Assembly (NCBI GenBank): GCA_023441105.1
Contig: JAEZQX010000491.1
Coordinates: 1-27,203 of the forward strand
Reading direction: 5' to 3'
Source: Pseudomonadota bacterium
GTDB lineage: Bacteria > Pseudomonadota > Gammaproteobacteria > Burkholderiales > Burkholderiaceae
Length of the DNA stretch: 27,203 nucleotides
In this document: piece by piece, positions 16,353 to 23,217 of the stretch
Layout of the letters: each line of letters starts with the position of its first letter
Position numbering within the stretch: position 1 is the first letter of the stretch
The notes under the pieces: generated by a model
What the model was told of the DNA's origin: nothing
Databases searched by the model: none
Seen by the model: only the letters and a program-made list of their open reading frames with translations
Made by a program: the position numbers and the translations under genes

Positions 16353-18324
16353 TCCGATCGCATCCACCGCGGCGGGCGGTGCTGCGCAGGAGGTGCTGGT
16401 TGTGGACGACCATCCCGCCTCGCGCTATGCCACCGCCCGGGTCATGCGGGCCGCCGGGTTCGAGACCCGCGAGGCCGCCACCGGAACCGAGGCGCTGGCG
16501 CTCGCCGACAAGGGCCTGGCGGCGGTCATCCTGGACATGCACCTGCCGGACGTCAACGGCTTCGAGGTCTGCCAGGCGCTGCGGGCCCGCCCGGAAACCG
16601 CCAACATGCCGGTGATCTGCCTCTCCGCGGCCTATGTCCGAAACGACGACAAGGTCCAGGGGCTCGACTCGGGAGCGGACGCCTACATCGTCCATCCGGC
16701 CGATCCGGCGCTGCTGGTGGCCACCGTCAAGGCGCTGATCCGGGCCCGCGGTGCGGAAGAGGGCATGCGGCACAGCGAGGCGCGGTTCCGGGCCGTCTAC
16801 GACAACGCGCTCAGCGGCATCTGCCTGCTCGACGCTGCCGGCCGGGTCGTGGACGCCAATCCGGCGATGCTGGGGCTGCTGCAGCGGGAGCGGGCCGGCG
16901 TGGTCGGGCGCCGGCTGGTCGAGTTCGCGCCGCCCGACTGGGTCGTGCCGATCGAACAGCATCTCGCCGAAAGCCGGGCGGGGATGTGGCGGGGAGATTT
17001 TCCGCTCCTGGGCGCCGATGGCCGGCTGGTCCATCTCGACTGGCGCCTGTCGGCGCACGTGGAGCAGGGCATCAGCCTGGCAGTGGCCAACGACGTCTCG
17101 GAGCGCGTGGCGCTGCTGCGGCAGCGCGAAGAGCTGCTGGAACGCGAGCAGGCGGCCCGTGCGGCAGCCGAGCACCTCAGCCGCGCCAAGGATGAGTTCG
17201 TGGCGGTGCTGTCGCACGAACTGCGCACCCCTTTGAATGCCATCCTCAACTGGGTACAGGTGCTGAAGCATTCGAAGAACGCGAGCCTCGAGCGCGGCCT
17301 CGACACCATCGAGCGCAATGCCCGGGCGCAGACGCACCTCATCTCGGATCTTCTCGATGTCTCGCGCCTCGATCTCGGCAAGCTGCGCCTGCACCTGCAG
17401 CCGATCCAGGCAGCCGAGCTCCTGGAGTCGTCCATCAACGCCTTCGACGGCCAGCTGGCGGAGAAGTCGATCCAGGTCGTGGTGGATGCCAGCGGTCCGC
17501 GGCTGCCGATCCTTGCCGACGGTTCGCGGCTGCAACAGGTCATCTGGAACCTGCTGAGCAATGCCATCAAGTTCTCGCAGCCCGGCGGCCGGATCCACGT
17601 GCGCCTCGAACAGGGCGCCGAGAACCTGACGCTTGAGGTGAGGGACGAGGGCCAGGGGATCCGCAAGGAGTTCCTGCCGTACCTGTTCGATCGCTTCACC
17701 CAGAGCGACTCCGCCAGCAACCGGTTCCACCGCGGGCTTGGCCTGGGCCTGTCGATCGTCAAGCGCCTCGTCGACCTGCATGGCGGGACCATTAGCGCCG
17801 CCAGCGACGGCCCCGGCATGGGCGCGACGTTCACCGTGACGATTCCGGCCACGCCGGTCGGTGCCGTCGCCGCCGCGGCCATCGCCTCGCCAGGCGGCGG
17901 ATCGGGGCCAGCCATGGGCGAAGCGGTCGCGGATCTGCAGGGGCTCAGGATCGTCGTGGTGGAAGACGACCACGAAGCTCGCGAGGTGCTGGCCATGATC
18001 CTGCGCGAGCGCGGCGCGACTGTCGTCCAGGCCTCCGATTATGCGGATGGCCTGCGTCGCATCGGAGACGCCAGGCCCGACATCCTGATCAGCGACATCG
18101 GCATGGCAGGCAGCGACGGGTATGCCCTGATCCGGGAGGTGCGCCGCCAGGAGCGCGGCTCGGCTCGGCTACCGGCGATCGCCTTGACGGCGTTTGCCCG
18201 GCCGCGCGATCGGCAGCTGGCACTCGAGGCTGGCTTCGATGCGCATTGCGCCAAGCCACTGGATACGGCCGAGCTGATTGCCGCCGTCCGGCGGCTGGTC
18301 GTTCGGGAGGCCGAAGCGCGCTGA
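16345..18324 (+). CDS. Hybrid kinase REC-PAS-HisKA-HATPase-REC
   Basis: 659 aa from ATG 16345, with AGGAGGGACGGG upstream, overlapping the previous gene by 8 nt. Domain order: receiver 1 (about 15-135, VLVVDDHPASR, D64 in VILDMHLPD), PAS (145-255, FRAVYDNALSGICLLDAAGRVVDANPA), coiled linker, HisKA (H291 in LSHELRTPLNA), HATPase (WNLLSNAIKF, RDEGQGI, RGLGLGLSIVKRL) and receiver 2 (535-655, IVVVEDDHE, D584 in LISDIGM, K637 in HCAKPLD). In receiver 1 the conserved switch Lys is replaced by His (H117 in YIVHPAD), so its phosphorylation response may be altered. There is no DNA-binding output. It probably receives signals from the stressosome and the kinase before it. Confidence 0.95.
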   Translation: MTDPIASTAAGGAAQEVLVVDDHPASRYATARVMRAAGFETREAATGTEALALADKGLAAVILDMHLPDVNGFEVCQALRARPETANMPVICLSAAYVRNDDKVQGLDSGADAYIVHPADPALLVATVKALIRARGAEEGMRHSEARFRAVYDNALSGICLLDAAGRVVDANPAMLGLLQRERAGVVGRRLVEFAPPDWVVPIEQHLAESRAGMWRGDFPLLGADGRLVHLDWRLSAHVEQGISLAVANDVSERVALLRQREELLEREQAARAAAEHLSRAKDEFVAVLSHELRTPLNAILNWVQVLKHSKNASLERGLDTIERNARAQTHLISDLLDVSRLDLGKLRLHLQPIQAAELLESSINAFDGQLAEKSIQVVVDASGPRLPILADGSRLQQVIWNLLSNAIKFSQPGGRIHVRLEQGAENLTLEVRDEGQGIRKEFLPYLFDRFTQSDSASNRFHRGLGLGLSIVKRLVDLHGGTISAASDGPGMGATFTVTIPATPVGAVAAAAIASPGGGSGPAMGEAVADLQGLRIVVVEDDHEAREVLAMILRERGATVVQASDYADGLRRIGDARPDILISDIGMAGSDGYALIREVRRQERGSARLPAIALTAFARPRDRQLALEAGFDAHCAKPLDTAELIAAVRRLVVREAEAR

Positions 18325-18389
18325 TCCGCGGGCGCTGTCAGCCTGACCGGCTCGCCGCGATGCCGTTTCGGCGGCGAGACCGTGCGCGG

Positions 18390-18578
18390 TCAGCCTTCGG
18401 TCGGTCCTTCCCGGCGGTTCGCGCGGGTGCCGGGCCGCTTCCTCCGGTCGTCGATCCAATCGACACCAGCGTGGCGGTAGGCGCGTTCGGCCGCTGCCTG
18501 CCGATTGGCATCCTCCGCGGAAAGCGCATCCTGCTCCGCCAGGGCGGCGGGCGTCTGGTCGTCTCGAATCTGCTCCAT
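18390..18578 (-). CDS. Small uncharacterised protein, convergent with the stressosome operon
   Basis: 62 aa. The start is ATG 18576-18578 (complement), with ACAGGAGG 7-8 nt upstream; a second ATG 21 nt further upstream would contain this ribosome binding site, so the shorter start is preferred. The N-terminal half is Ala/Asp/Gln-rich and probably helical (EQIRDDQTPAALAEQDALSAED). The C-terminal half is Arg-rich (YRHAGVDWIDDRRKRPGTRANRR). I do not recognise a family. The good ribosome binding site and sensible composition favour a real gene. It ends 66 bp from the stop of the hybrid kinase. Confidence 0.5.
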   Translation of the reverse strand: MEQIRDDQTPAALAEQDALSAEDANRQAAAERAYRHAGVDWIDDRRKRPGTRANRREGPTEG

Positions 18579-18748
18579 GTCGGCGGTCCTCCTGTCCACG
18601 CGCGCTTGTCAGGGCAAGAACCGGTCCCAGTCGCGCGACCCGCTCTACGCTGGTAACAGCCGAACCCGCGCGCCGCCGCAGCAGCGTCCCTGGGCGTGGG
18701 CACTTCCATTGCCAACAACGGCAGCCTGCCATCGCATCGGAAGAAAAA

Positions 18749-18979
18749 ATGGACAGAGACGAACTGGAGAGAGCGCTTACCCAGCTGGACCAGGCGGAGA
18801 CGTGCGTCTTTCGCCTGGTGGAGCTCGAGCCGGACTTGATCCGCCAGCCCGAGATCCTCGATGTGCTGACGCACCTGAAAAGTGCGATCGATTCGCTGCG
18901 AGCGGCTGGACGCAAGGCGAATACCGCGGCGAACACGCCTGGACGAGCCGCGCCGCAGGATCGTGGCCGCGGGGTGTGA
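18749..18979 (+). CDS. Small helical hypothetical protein
   Basis: 76 aa from ATG 18749, with GGAAG 5 nt upstream. The first 55 residues form amphipathic helices rich in Leu, Glu and Asp (MDRDELERALTQLDQAE, IRQPEILDVLTHLKSAIDSL). The tail is Ala/Gly/Arg-rich and probably disordered. No family is recognised. It stands alone between the small ORF on the other strand and the guanidine riboswitch-gdx unit. Confidence 0.55.
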   Translation: MDRDELERALTQLDQAETCVFRLVELEPDLIRQPEILDVLTHLKSAIDSLRAAGRKANTAANTPGRAAPQDRGRGV

Positions 18980-19057
18980 AGGGCCGTCGCCTCTCAACCA
19001 CCCAGGGCGCGTGAGGCCATGAGGCGCCGATCTGTCGCTTGACGGTATCGTTGGTGA

Positions 19058-19117
19058 CGGCGGGGACGACCCCGCCGGCTGGATCTCGATGCCGGGGACG
19101 ACCCCATGACGAAGGGG
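19058..19117 (+). ncRNA. Guanidine-II (mini-ykkC) riboswitch upstream of the SugE/Gdx gene
   Basis: Two hairpins with identical ACGA loops are seen. P1 is an 8-bp perfect stem (CGGCGGGG 19058-19065, ACGA 19066-19069, CCCCGCCG 19070-19077). P2 is a 4-bp stem (GGGG 19094-19097, ACGA 19098-19101, CCCC 19102-19105). The 16-nt linker and the ACGR tetraloops match the mini-ykkC class, which binds free guanidinium. The CCCC arm of P2 can alternatively pair with AGGGG at 19113-19117, the ribosome binding site of the next gene. Guanidinium binding to P2 would free that site and switch translation on. The mechanism follows published work on the class; the assignment here is from visible motifs and gene context. 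Confidence 0.9.
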
Positions 19118-19123
19118 AAGTCA

Positions 19124-19438
19124 ATGAGCTGGATTCTGCTGGCGGTTGCCGGCTTGTTCGAGGTCGGCTGGGCGATCGGTCTCAAGTACACGGAGGGCTT
19201 CACCCGGCTGTGGCCCACGCTGGGCACGTTGGCGGCGATGGCGATCAGCATCGCGCTGCTGGGTGTCGCGATGCGCGACCTGCCCGTCGGAACCGCCTAT
19301 GCGGTCTGGACCGGTATCGGTGCGGTCGGGACCGTGATCCTGGGAATCGTGCTGTTCGGCGACTCGGCGGCCTGGGGGAGGCTGCTGTGCGTCGGGCTCA
19401 TCCTGACCGGGATCGTGGGGCTCAAGTTCATCACCTGA
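19124..19438 (+). CDS. gdx: SMR guanidinium exporter (SugE/Gdx type)
   Basis: 104 aa from ATG 19124, with AAGGGGAAG 4-6 nt upstream. An ATG at 19106 lies inside riboswitch P2 and is rejected. Four membrane helices cover nearly the whole protein: [61 protein letters not shown] and [19 protein letters not shown]13 in FEVGWA is the conserved SMR proton/substrate glutamate. The motifs [17 protein letters not shown] and [13 protein letters not shown] are characteristic of the SugE/Gdx subtype, which exports guanidinium rather than bulky drugs. The upstream riboswitch strongly supports that role. It acts as a dual-topology dimer in the inner membrane. Confidence 0.95.
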   Translation: MSWILLAVAGLFEVGWAIGLKYTEGFTRLWPTLGTLAAMAISIALLGVAMRDLPVGTAYAVWTGIGAVGTVILGIVLFGDSAAWGRLLCVGLILTGIVGLKFIT

Positions 19439-19479
19439 GCAATCGTTCCGGCTACGCGCCGGCGATCAGGTCGCGATCG

Positions 19480-20096
19480 CTAGGCGCGACGTTCGCTACC
19501 CATCACCTTGTAGGCGTTCTCCACCATCCCTAAGATCGTCAGCTCGCTGTTCAGCGCATAGGTCATCACGATGGCGGTGAAGCACAGCACTACGAACTGC
19601 ATCAGGCGCAACGTCGGGCGGTCGTTCAATCCCGGCAGCATCGGCCGCAGGATGTTCTCGGCGAAGGTCACCGACGGCGCCAGCAACGTCGCGCTGTCGC
19701 AGCTCTTGATCGCCGACAGCAAGGCACCGAAGAACAATACCTGGGCAAGCAGCGGCGCGTGCTGCATCACCATCTGCGGCAGGAATCGTCTGGGGGGCGC
19801 TGTCGATGTACCGGGCGACGAGGTCGGGCGCTATCGGCGCCGCGGCGTAGCCGAGGAAGAGCCTCCGGCACCCGGATCAGGAGCCCGGCCTCGCTGGCAT
19901 GACCCACCACCGCTGCCACGCCGCCCGCGCGTTCCGCCACGTCCCAACCGATGAACAACATGCCCACGACGATGACGATTCACGGCAGCAGCCTGCCAGC
20001 CACCGCAAAGTCGGCCGTGGTGTGGACCCGCAGGGTGGCCCAGATGCCGATCGAGACCGAAATGACCCAATAGGACAGGACGAAGCCGAGAAGCAT
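19480..20096 (-). pseudogene. Degraded sodium:solute symporter (SSS family) gene
   Basis: Pieces of one SSS transporter lie in order but in different frames. The N-terminus starts at 20096 (LLGFVLSYWVISVSIGIWA, DFAVAGRLLP), followed by an in-frame TGA at 19980-19982. Next come IVIVVGMLFIGWDVAERAGGVAAVV, a frameshift near 19860 (LFLGYAAAPIAPDLVARYI), a second shift near 19785, and PQMVMQHAPLLAQVLFFGALLSAIKS with LLAPSVTFAENILRP. The match ends near ENAYKV. The sequence between the first TM pair and the IVIVVGML helix is missing, as is the C-terminus. Intact family members are usually about 460-500 aa; the remnant is about 205 codons. A functional product is not possible. It is convergent with gdx. 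Confidence 0.85.
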
Positions 20097-20306
20097 GTCG
20101 AGCCTCGCTGGCAATGGCCGCCGCCGCCGGACCGCTGCGGGTACAGCCGGCTTGCAGGCCTGGACCCTAGTCTGAGCCACAGTTTACGGTTATGCGGCGC
20201 GCTCAAGCCGACACTAGGGTTGCGCCGGCACGCCGCGCTCCACCCGGATCAGTCCCGAGCCTGCTGCCGTCGCAGCGCGAGGCGCTTCGCAGGAAGCACC
20301 GTTCGC

Positions 20307-20348
20307 TTGATCTGGCGCAAGGCGATCCTTGCGCGGGCCGGCTCAAAT
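20307..20348 (+). promoter_or_regulatory. Possible FNR/ANR-type class II promoter of the universal stress protein gene
   Basis: TTGAT-CTGG-CGCAA at 20307-20320 resembles the FNR/ANR half-site pair (TTGAT-N4-ATCAA), with two mismatches in the second half. A -10-like TCAAAT lies at 20343-20348. If transcription starts about 7 bp after it (near 20355), the site centre falls at -41.5, the class II activator position. Oxygen-regulated usp genes are well known. Assignment is by motif and spacing only. Confidence 0.42.
20315..20334. repeat. 8-bp inverted repeat overlapping the putative FNR site
   Basis: GCGCAAGG / CCTTGCGC with a CGAT centre: a perfect stem sharing its left arm with the second half of the putative FNR box. 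It could be an operator for another regulator, or a remnant structure. If transcription starts near 20355 it would not be in the mRNA. Confidence 0.5.
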
Positions 20349-20381
20349 GACGGTCGAGACGTTAGCGGGAGGCAATGAGCC

Positions 20382-20837
20382 ATGTACTCGAACATTCTGG
20401 TACCGATCGACGGCAGCGAGGCCAGCGACGCAGGTGTCGCCGAGGCGCTGGGGGTCGCGGCGAGGATGGGCGCCAGCGTGCGCTTCTTCAACGTGATCGA
20501 CCTGAATTACCTGGCCAGGACCGGCGGCGACGGCACGTCGTTCCACTCGAGCCAGCTGGCTGACCTGAGCCGCAAGGAGGCGGCGACGCTGCTTGATCAG
20601 GCGCTTGAACGCGCAAGCGCGGCCGGCGTGAAGGCCGAGGCTGGCAGCGTCGAAATCATGACCGGCCGCCCCGCTGACGAGATCGTGCTCGAAGCCGGGC
20701 GCTGCGAGGCCGAGTTGATCGTGATGGGCACCCATGGCCACCGCGGCTTGCGGCGCGCGATGCTCGGCAGCGACGCAGAGTCGGTGGTACGCCATGCAGC
20801 GGTGCCAGTGCTGCTGGTGCCGTTGCGGAGGCACTGA
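20382..20837 (+). CDS. Universal stress protein (UspA family, ATP-binding type)
   Basis: 151 aa from ATG 20382, with GCGGGAGG upstream. A single Usp domain begins MYSNILVPIDGSEAS and contains the nucleotide loop GTHGHRG...GS (G116-x2-G119-x9-G129-S130), followed by DAESVVRHAAVPVLLVPL. This is the ATP-binding UspFG/MJ0577-like pattern. The cytosolic protein is usually induced by starvation, low oxygen or other stress. The promoter region upstream has an FNR-like site. It is an intact gene flanked by pseudogenes and unassigned DNA. The exact role is not predictable. Confidence 0.95.
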   Translation: MYSNILVPIDGSEASDAGVAEALGVAARMGASVRFFNVIDLNYLARTGGDGTSFHSSQLADLSRKEAATLLDQALERASAAGVKAEAGSVEIMTGRPADEIVLEAGRCEAELIVMGTHGHRGLRRAMLGSDAESVVRHAAVPVLLVPLRRH

Positions 20838-20867
20838 CTCAGGATCCTCGGGCAACCGCGACTGTTC

Positions 20868-20999
20868 GGGTGGGCCCACCCGGCGAACCCCGAGGCGGCG
20901 TCACGGCCCTAGTGAAGGTTCGTCAGGGCGTCCCGAGGGGCTGGGGAGAAGAAATCCCTCGGCGGGGCAGACACCCGGACCGGTTCGGCCCCGTTTTTT
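20868..20999 (+). terminator. Structured segment ending in a terminator-like hairpin and T6 tract
   Basis: About 30 bp after the usp stop lies GGGTGGGCCCACCC (20868-20881), a perfect palindrome. CCGAGGG (20933-20939) pairs with CCCTCGG (20956-20962). GGGGC (20964-20968) can pair with GCCCC (20988-20992), followed by G and TTTTTT (20994-20999). The last element looks like an intrinsic terminator. The whole could be a long usp 3' UTR or a small RNA. No protein-coding signal is seen from 20838 to 21078. Confidence 0.4.
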
Positions 21000-21078
21000 C
21001 CCGGCCGCGAGATGACCTACCCCGGGGTCGCATCGGGGAGTGCTGGAGTGCCCTACCGGGCGGGATACGCCAAAGCTG

Positions 21079-21396
21079 CTAGGGATGGCTAGCGACCCTA
21101 TGGAGCTTATGACCGCTCATGCCGTTAAAAGTCACTACATTGTCGTAGCAGAGGAATTGCGCACTTTTCCCGGTCATATGAAGCGTCATGACGAAGGTGT
21201 ACACCGCCTTCTCGTCCGCCGTTATCCAGCATGTTTGCCCAGTGGACAACTTGAAATAGACAGGTGCGGTTTCTCCTTCCCAATGCCACATCTCCGTAAC
21301 CTGCGCTGGCGATGCAGCGATCCAGGCGTTGGCAAGTTGGCACACGGCTATGGTGATGCCGGCGAAGACTGCTTTGAATGACGCTTGCATGTTCAT
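21079..21396 (-). CDS. Small secreted protein of unknown function, lower GC than its neighbours
   Basis: 105 aa if the ATG at 21394-21396 (complement) is used; ATG 21388-21390 and GTG 21412-21414 are alternatives, and none has a clear ribosome binding site. The N-terminus is a good signal peptide (FKAVFAGITIAVCQLANAWIA, cleavage probably near ANA or IAA). The mature part of about 80 residues is beta-rich and has two Cys (QTCWITAD, FLCYDN) that could form a disulfide. Codon use is visibly less GC-rich than the surrounding genes, suggesting transfer. No family is recognised. Confidence 0.6.
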   Translation of the reverse strand: MNMQASFKAVFAGITIAVCQLANAWIAASPAQVTEMWHWEGETAPVYFKLSTGQTCWITADEKAVYTFVMTLHMTGKSAQFLCYDNVVTFNGMSGHKLHRVASHP

Positions 21397-21786
21397 CTTG
21401 AGATCTGCGCCCACTTGCGCATGGTGAAGTCGTTGGCCCCGAAGCTGCTAAGACGTCCTAGGCAACATGCAGCGTGTCATAGCCGAGGGCAAGCTAGATG
21501 AGCCGTAGGTAGGCGGCGCAGCCATCGATCGGAAGACGGCGATTGTGGTTTTGGCTCCGACTCTTCGGGAGGAACTGCGTCACACTGTCTCTGGTTCAAC
21601 GGGGAACTTCTCGTAGCCCTCCCGCCCGCCAGATGGTTGCGGCTGAAGACAGCCGTAGCTGCATTGCGCTACCGGCGGGGAGATGGGGGAGTTCCAAGAC
21701 GCGGTACGCAACGTTGCTGCCCTGTGCGTCCTACTGAGCGACCGCCCCGCGCTTCTCGCGGATTACCCATAGCCTCACCACGAAGC
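21397..21786. other. Unassigned intergenic stretch
   Basis: About 390 bp between the small secreted protein gene and the LysR fragment. All frames are short or interrupted and I recognise no family. Composition is mixed and less GC-rich in places. A fragment such as RKTAIVVLAPTLREELRHTVSG can be read near 21532-21597, but it has no start or homologue I can name. It may be eroded coding DNA. Confidence 0.5.
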
Positions 21787-22190
21787 CTACTCGTCGCCGG
21801 TCTGGAACATCGTACCGAAGTAGCAGTGCCGGCGAGCGAGTTCGACGATGCTCAGCACCAGCTTGCTGCGTTGGTCGCCTTTGCAGACGGCGGCAGTAAC
21901 TCGCAGGCGGCAGCGGTGGGGTCACGGTGAGCGCTTCGAGGCTCCCGGACCTGATCATCGGCGCCAGGCACTTCCGGGGCAGGTAGCTGATCCCCATTCC
22001 CGATATCGTCAAGCCGACCAGGGCGACCAGGCTGTTGCTGAATAGCGTGTTGTCGGGTCGCAGCCCGATCGAATGGAACCATCGGTTGTAGAGGATCCCC
22101 GTGCCCGATCGGTCGTCCTGTGTCAGCACGGCGAAACGCCGGGGAGCAGCGTCTGGTAGAACCTCTCTGGGGGAGCGGAGACTTGCCGGC
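21787..22190 (-). pseudogene. LysR-family regulator fragment (C-terminal effector domain, frameshifted)
   Basis: The readable frame contains VLTQDDRSGTGILYNRWFHS and NSLVALVGLTISGMGISYLP, typical of the LysR substrate-binding domain. Near 21900 the frame shifts, and the family-like end (VTAAVCKGDQRSKLVLSIVEL, ending FQTGDE then TAG at 21787-21789) continues in another frame. Upstream of about 22150 the similarity fades. The helix-turn-helix and first effector half are missing, so it cannot bind DNA. It belongs to a different subfamily from the intact LysR gene that follows, so it is not a recent duplicate of it. Confidence 0.75.
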
Positions 22191-22314
22191 GCCTGAGCTG
22201 CAATTCCGCTGTGCTCCCGGCGACCGCTGGCGCGCCGAGCGTGGACCCAGGACAGACCCAGGCTGACGGCCGGCGAAGCGCGAGGTGCATTGCAAGGCCC
22301 GGTTTTAGATCAGG

Positions 22315-23217
22315 TCAGGCGGAATCAGCCTTTTCCACCAGGAATTCCAGCAGTCGGGCCGACGGCGCTTGCAGCGTGTCGCGCCCCCGGAAGCAGATGG
22401 CGAAGCGTCGCTTGGCCCAGCGATCCGTCAGCGGCAGCGCCACGACTTCCGCTCGGCTGTGCGAGCGGAAGACTTCCATTGGGATCACGCTGATGCCGAG
22501 GTTCGCGGCAACCACGCGCAGCGCTGCATCGAAGTTTGAGACGATGACGCGGTAGGAGACGGTTCGTCCGGCGCGCGCCGCGGCGCGATGCAGCATGCTG
22601 TGGACGGCACTGGTCGGCGGCAAGCCCACGTGATCGTAGTCGAGCGATTGCTCGAAGCGGACCGCCTTGTGGCACGTCAGGGGATGAGCGCGGTGCACCA
22701 TGACCGCCAGTTCGTCACTCCGATACGGCAGATGCTCGAGCTCCTCGAAATCGACATTGTCCCAGCACACTCCCAGCAGCGCGACGCTCTCCCGGACGGC
22801 TCTGACTAGGTCGCGTGAGTTCCGTTCCTCGATGTCGACCTTGATGTTCTGATTCTCCCGCTGGCGCATGAAGGCCGCGACATCGTCGAGCAGCGATTCG
22901 GCAATGGCGGAGGCACTCGCGATCAGCCGGACATGCCCCCTGAGGCCGCCGCTGTACGCCGCGACATCATGCTCAAGGCGCTCGACCGTGAAGAGCAAGG
23001 TCCGGGCGTGGTCCAGCAGGGCCAGGCCGGCCGGGGTGGGCTGAACGCCGCGTCGAGAGCGCACCAGCACGCGCGTGCCAAGCGCCTGTTCCAGCTGGGC
23101 GATGCGCTTGCTGATGGCGGATGGTTCGATGCTCTCCTGGTCGGCAGCTGCCTTGATGTTCCTAAGGTCGCAGACTGCAACCAGCAGACGCAAGGTCTTG
23201 AAGTCCAGGTCGCGCAT
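22315..23217 (-). CDS. LysR-family transcriptional regulator divergent from the homogentisate operon
   Basis: 300 aa, the normal LysR length. The start is ATG 23215-23217 (complement), with CTGGAGGGAC upstream. The winged helix-turn-helix is at about 1-62 (FKTLRLLVAVCDLRNIKAAADQ, SAISKRIAQLEQALGTRVLVRSRRG, TPAGLALLDHA). The effector-binding domain follows (GHVRLIASASAIAESLLDDVAAF, SVALLGVCWDNVDFEELEHLPYRSDELAVMVH). It is transcribed away from the Bug-hpd-hmgA-fah operon with a 329-bp gap, the classic layout for a LysR activator and its target. A T-N11-A palindrome lies in the gap. The effector may be 4-hydroxyphenylpyruvate, homogentisate or the Bug ligand; that is inference. Confidence 0.93.
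   Translation of the reverse strand: MRDLDFKTLRLLVAVCDLRNIKAAADQESIEPSAISKRIAQLEQALGTRVLVRSRRGVQPTPAGLALLDHARTLLFTVERLEHDVAAYSGGLRGHVRLIASASAIAESLLDDVAAFMRQRENQNIKVDIEERNSRDLVRAVRESVALLGVCWDNVDFEELEHLPYRSDELAVMVHRAHPLTCHKAVRFEQSLDYDHVGLPPTSAVHSMLHRAAARAGRTVSYRVIVSNFDAALRVVAANLGISVIPMEVFRSHSRAEVVALPLTDRWAKRRFAICFRGRDTLQAPSARLLEFLVEKADSA

Noticed and set aside
19106..19123. ATG at 19106 as start of the SMR protein
   Set aside because: It overlaps the second riboswitch hairpin region and precedes the ribosome binding site; ATG 19124 gives the normal SugE/Gdx N-terminus.
21532..21597. Possible eroded coding fragment in the unassigned stretch, considered as an insertion-sequence remnant
   Set aside because: No transposase motif, terminal inverted repeat or target duplication could be seen.
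21683..21772. 29-codon plus-strand ORF with GGCGGGG before its ATG
   Set aside because: Too short, no recognised family, and in a stretch that looks eroded; not supportable as a gene.
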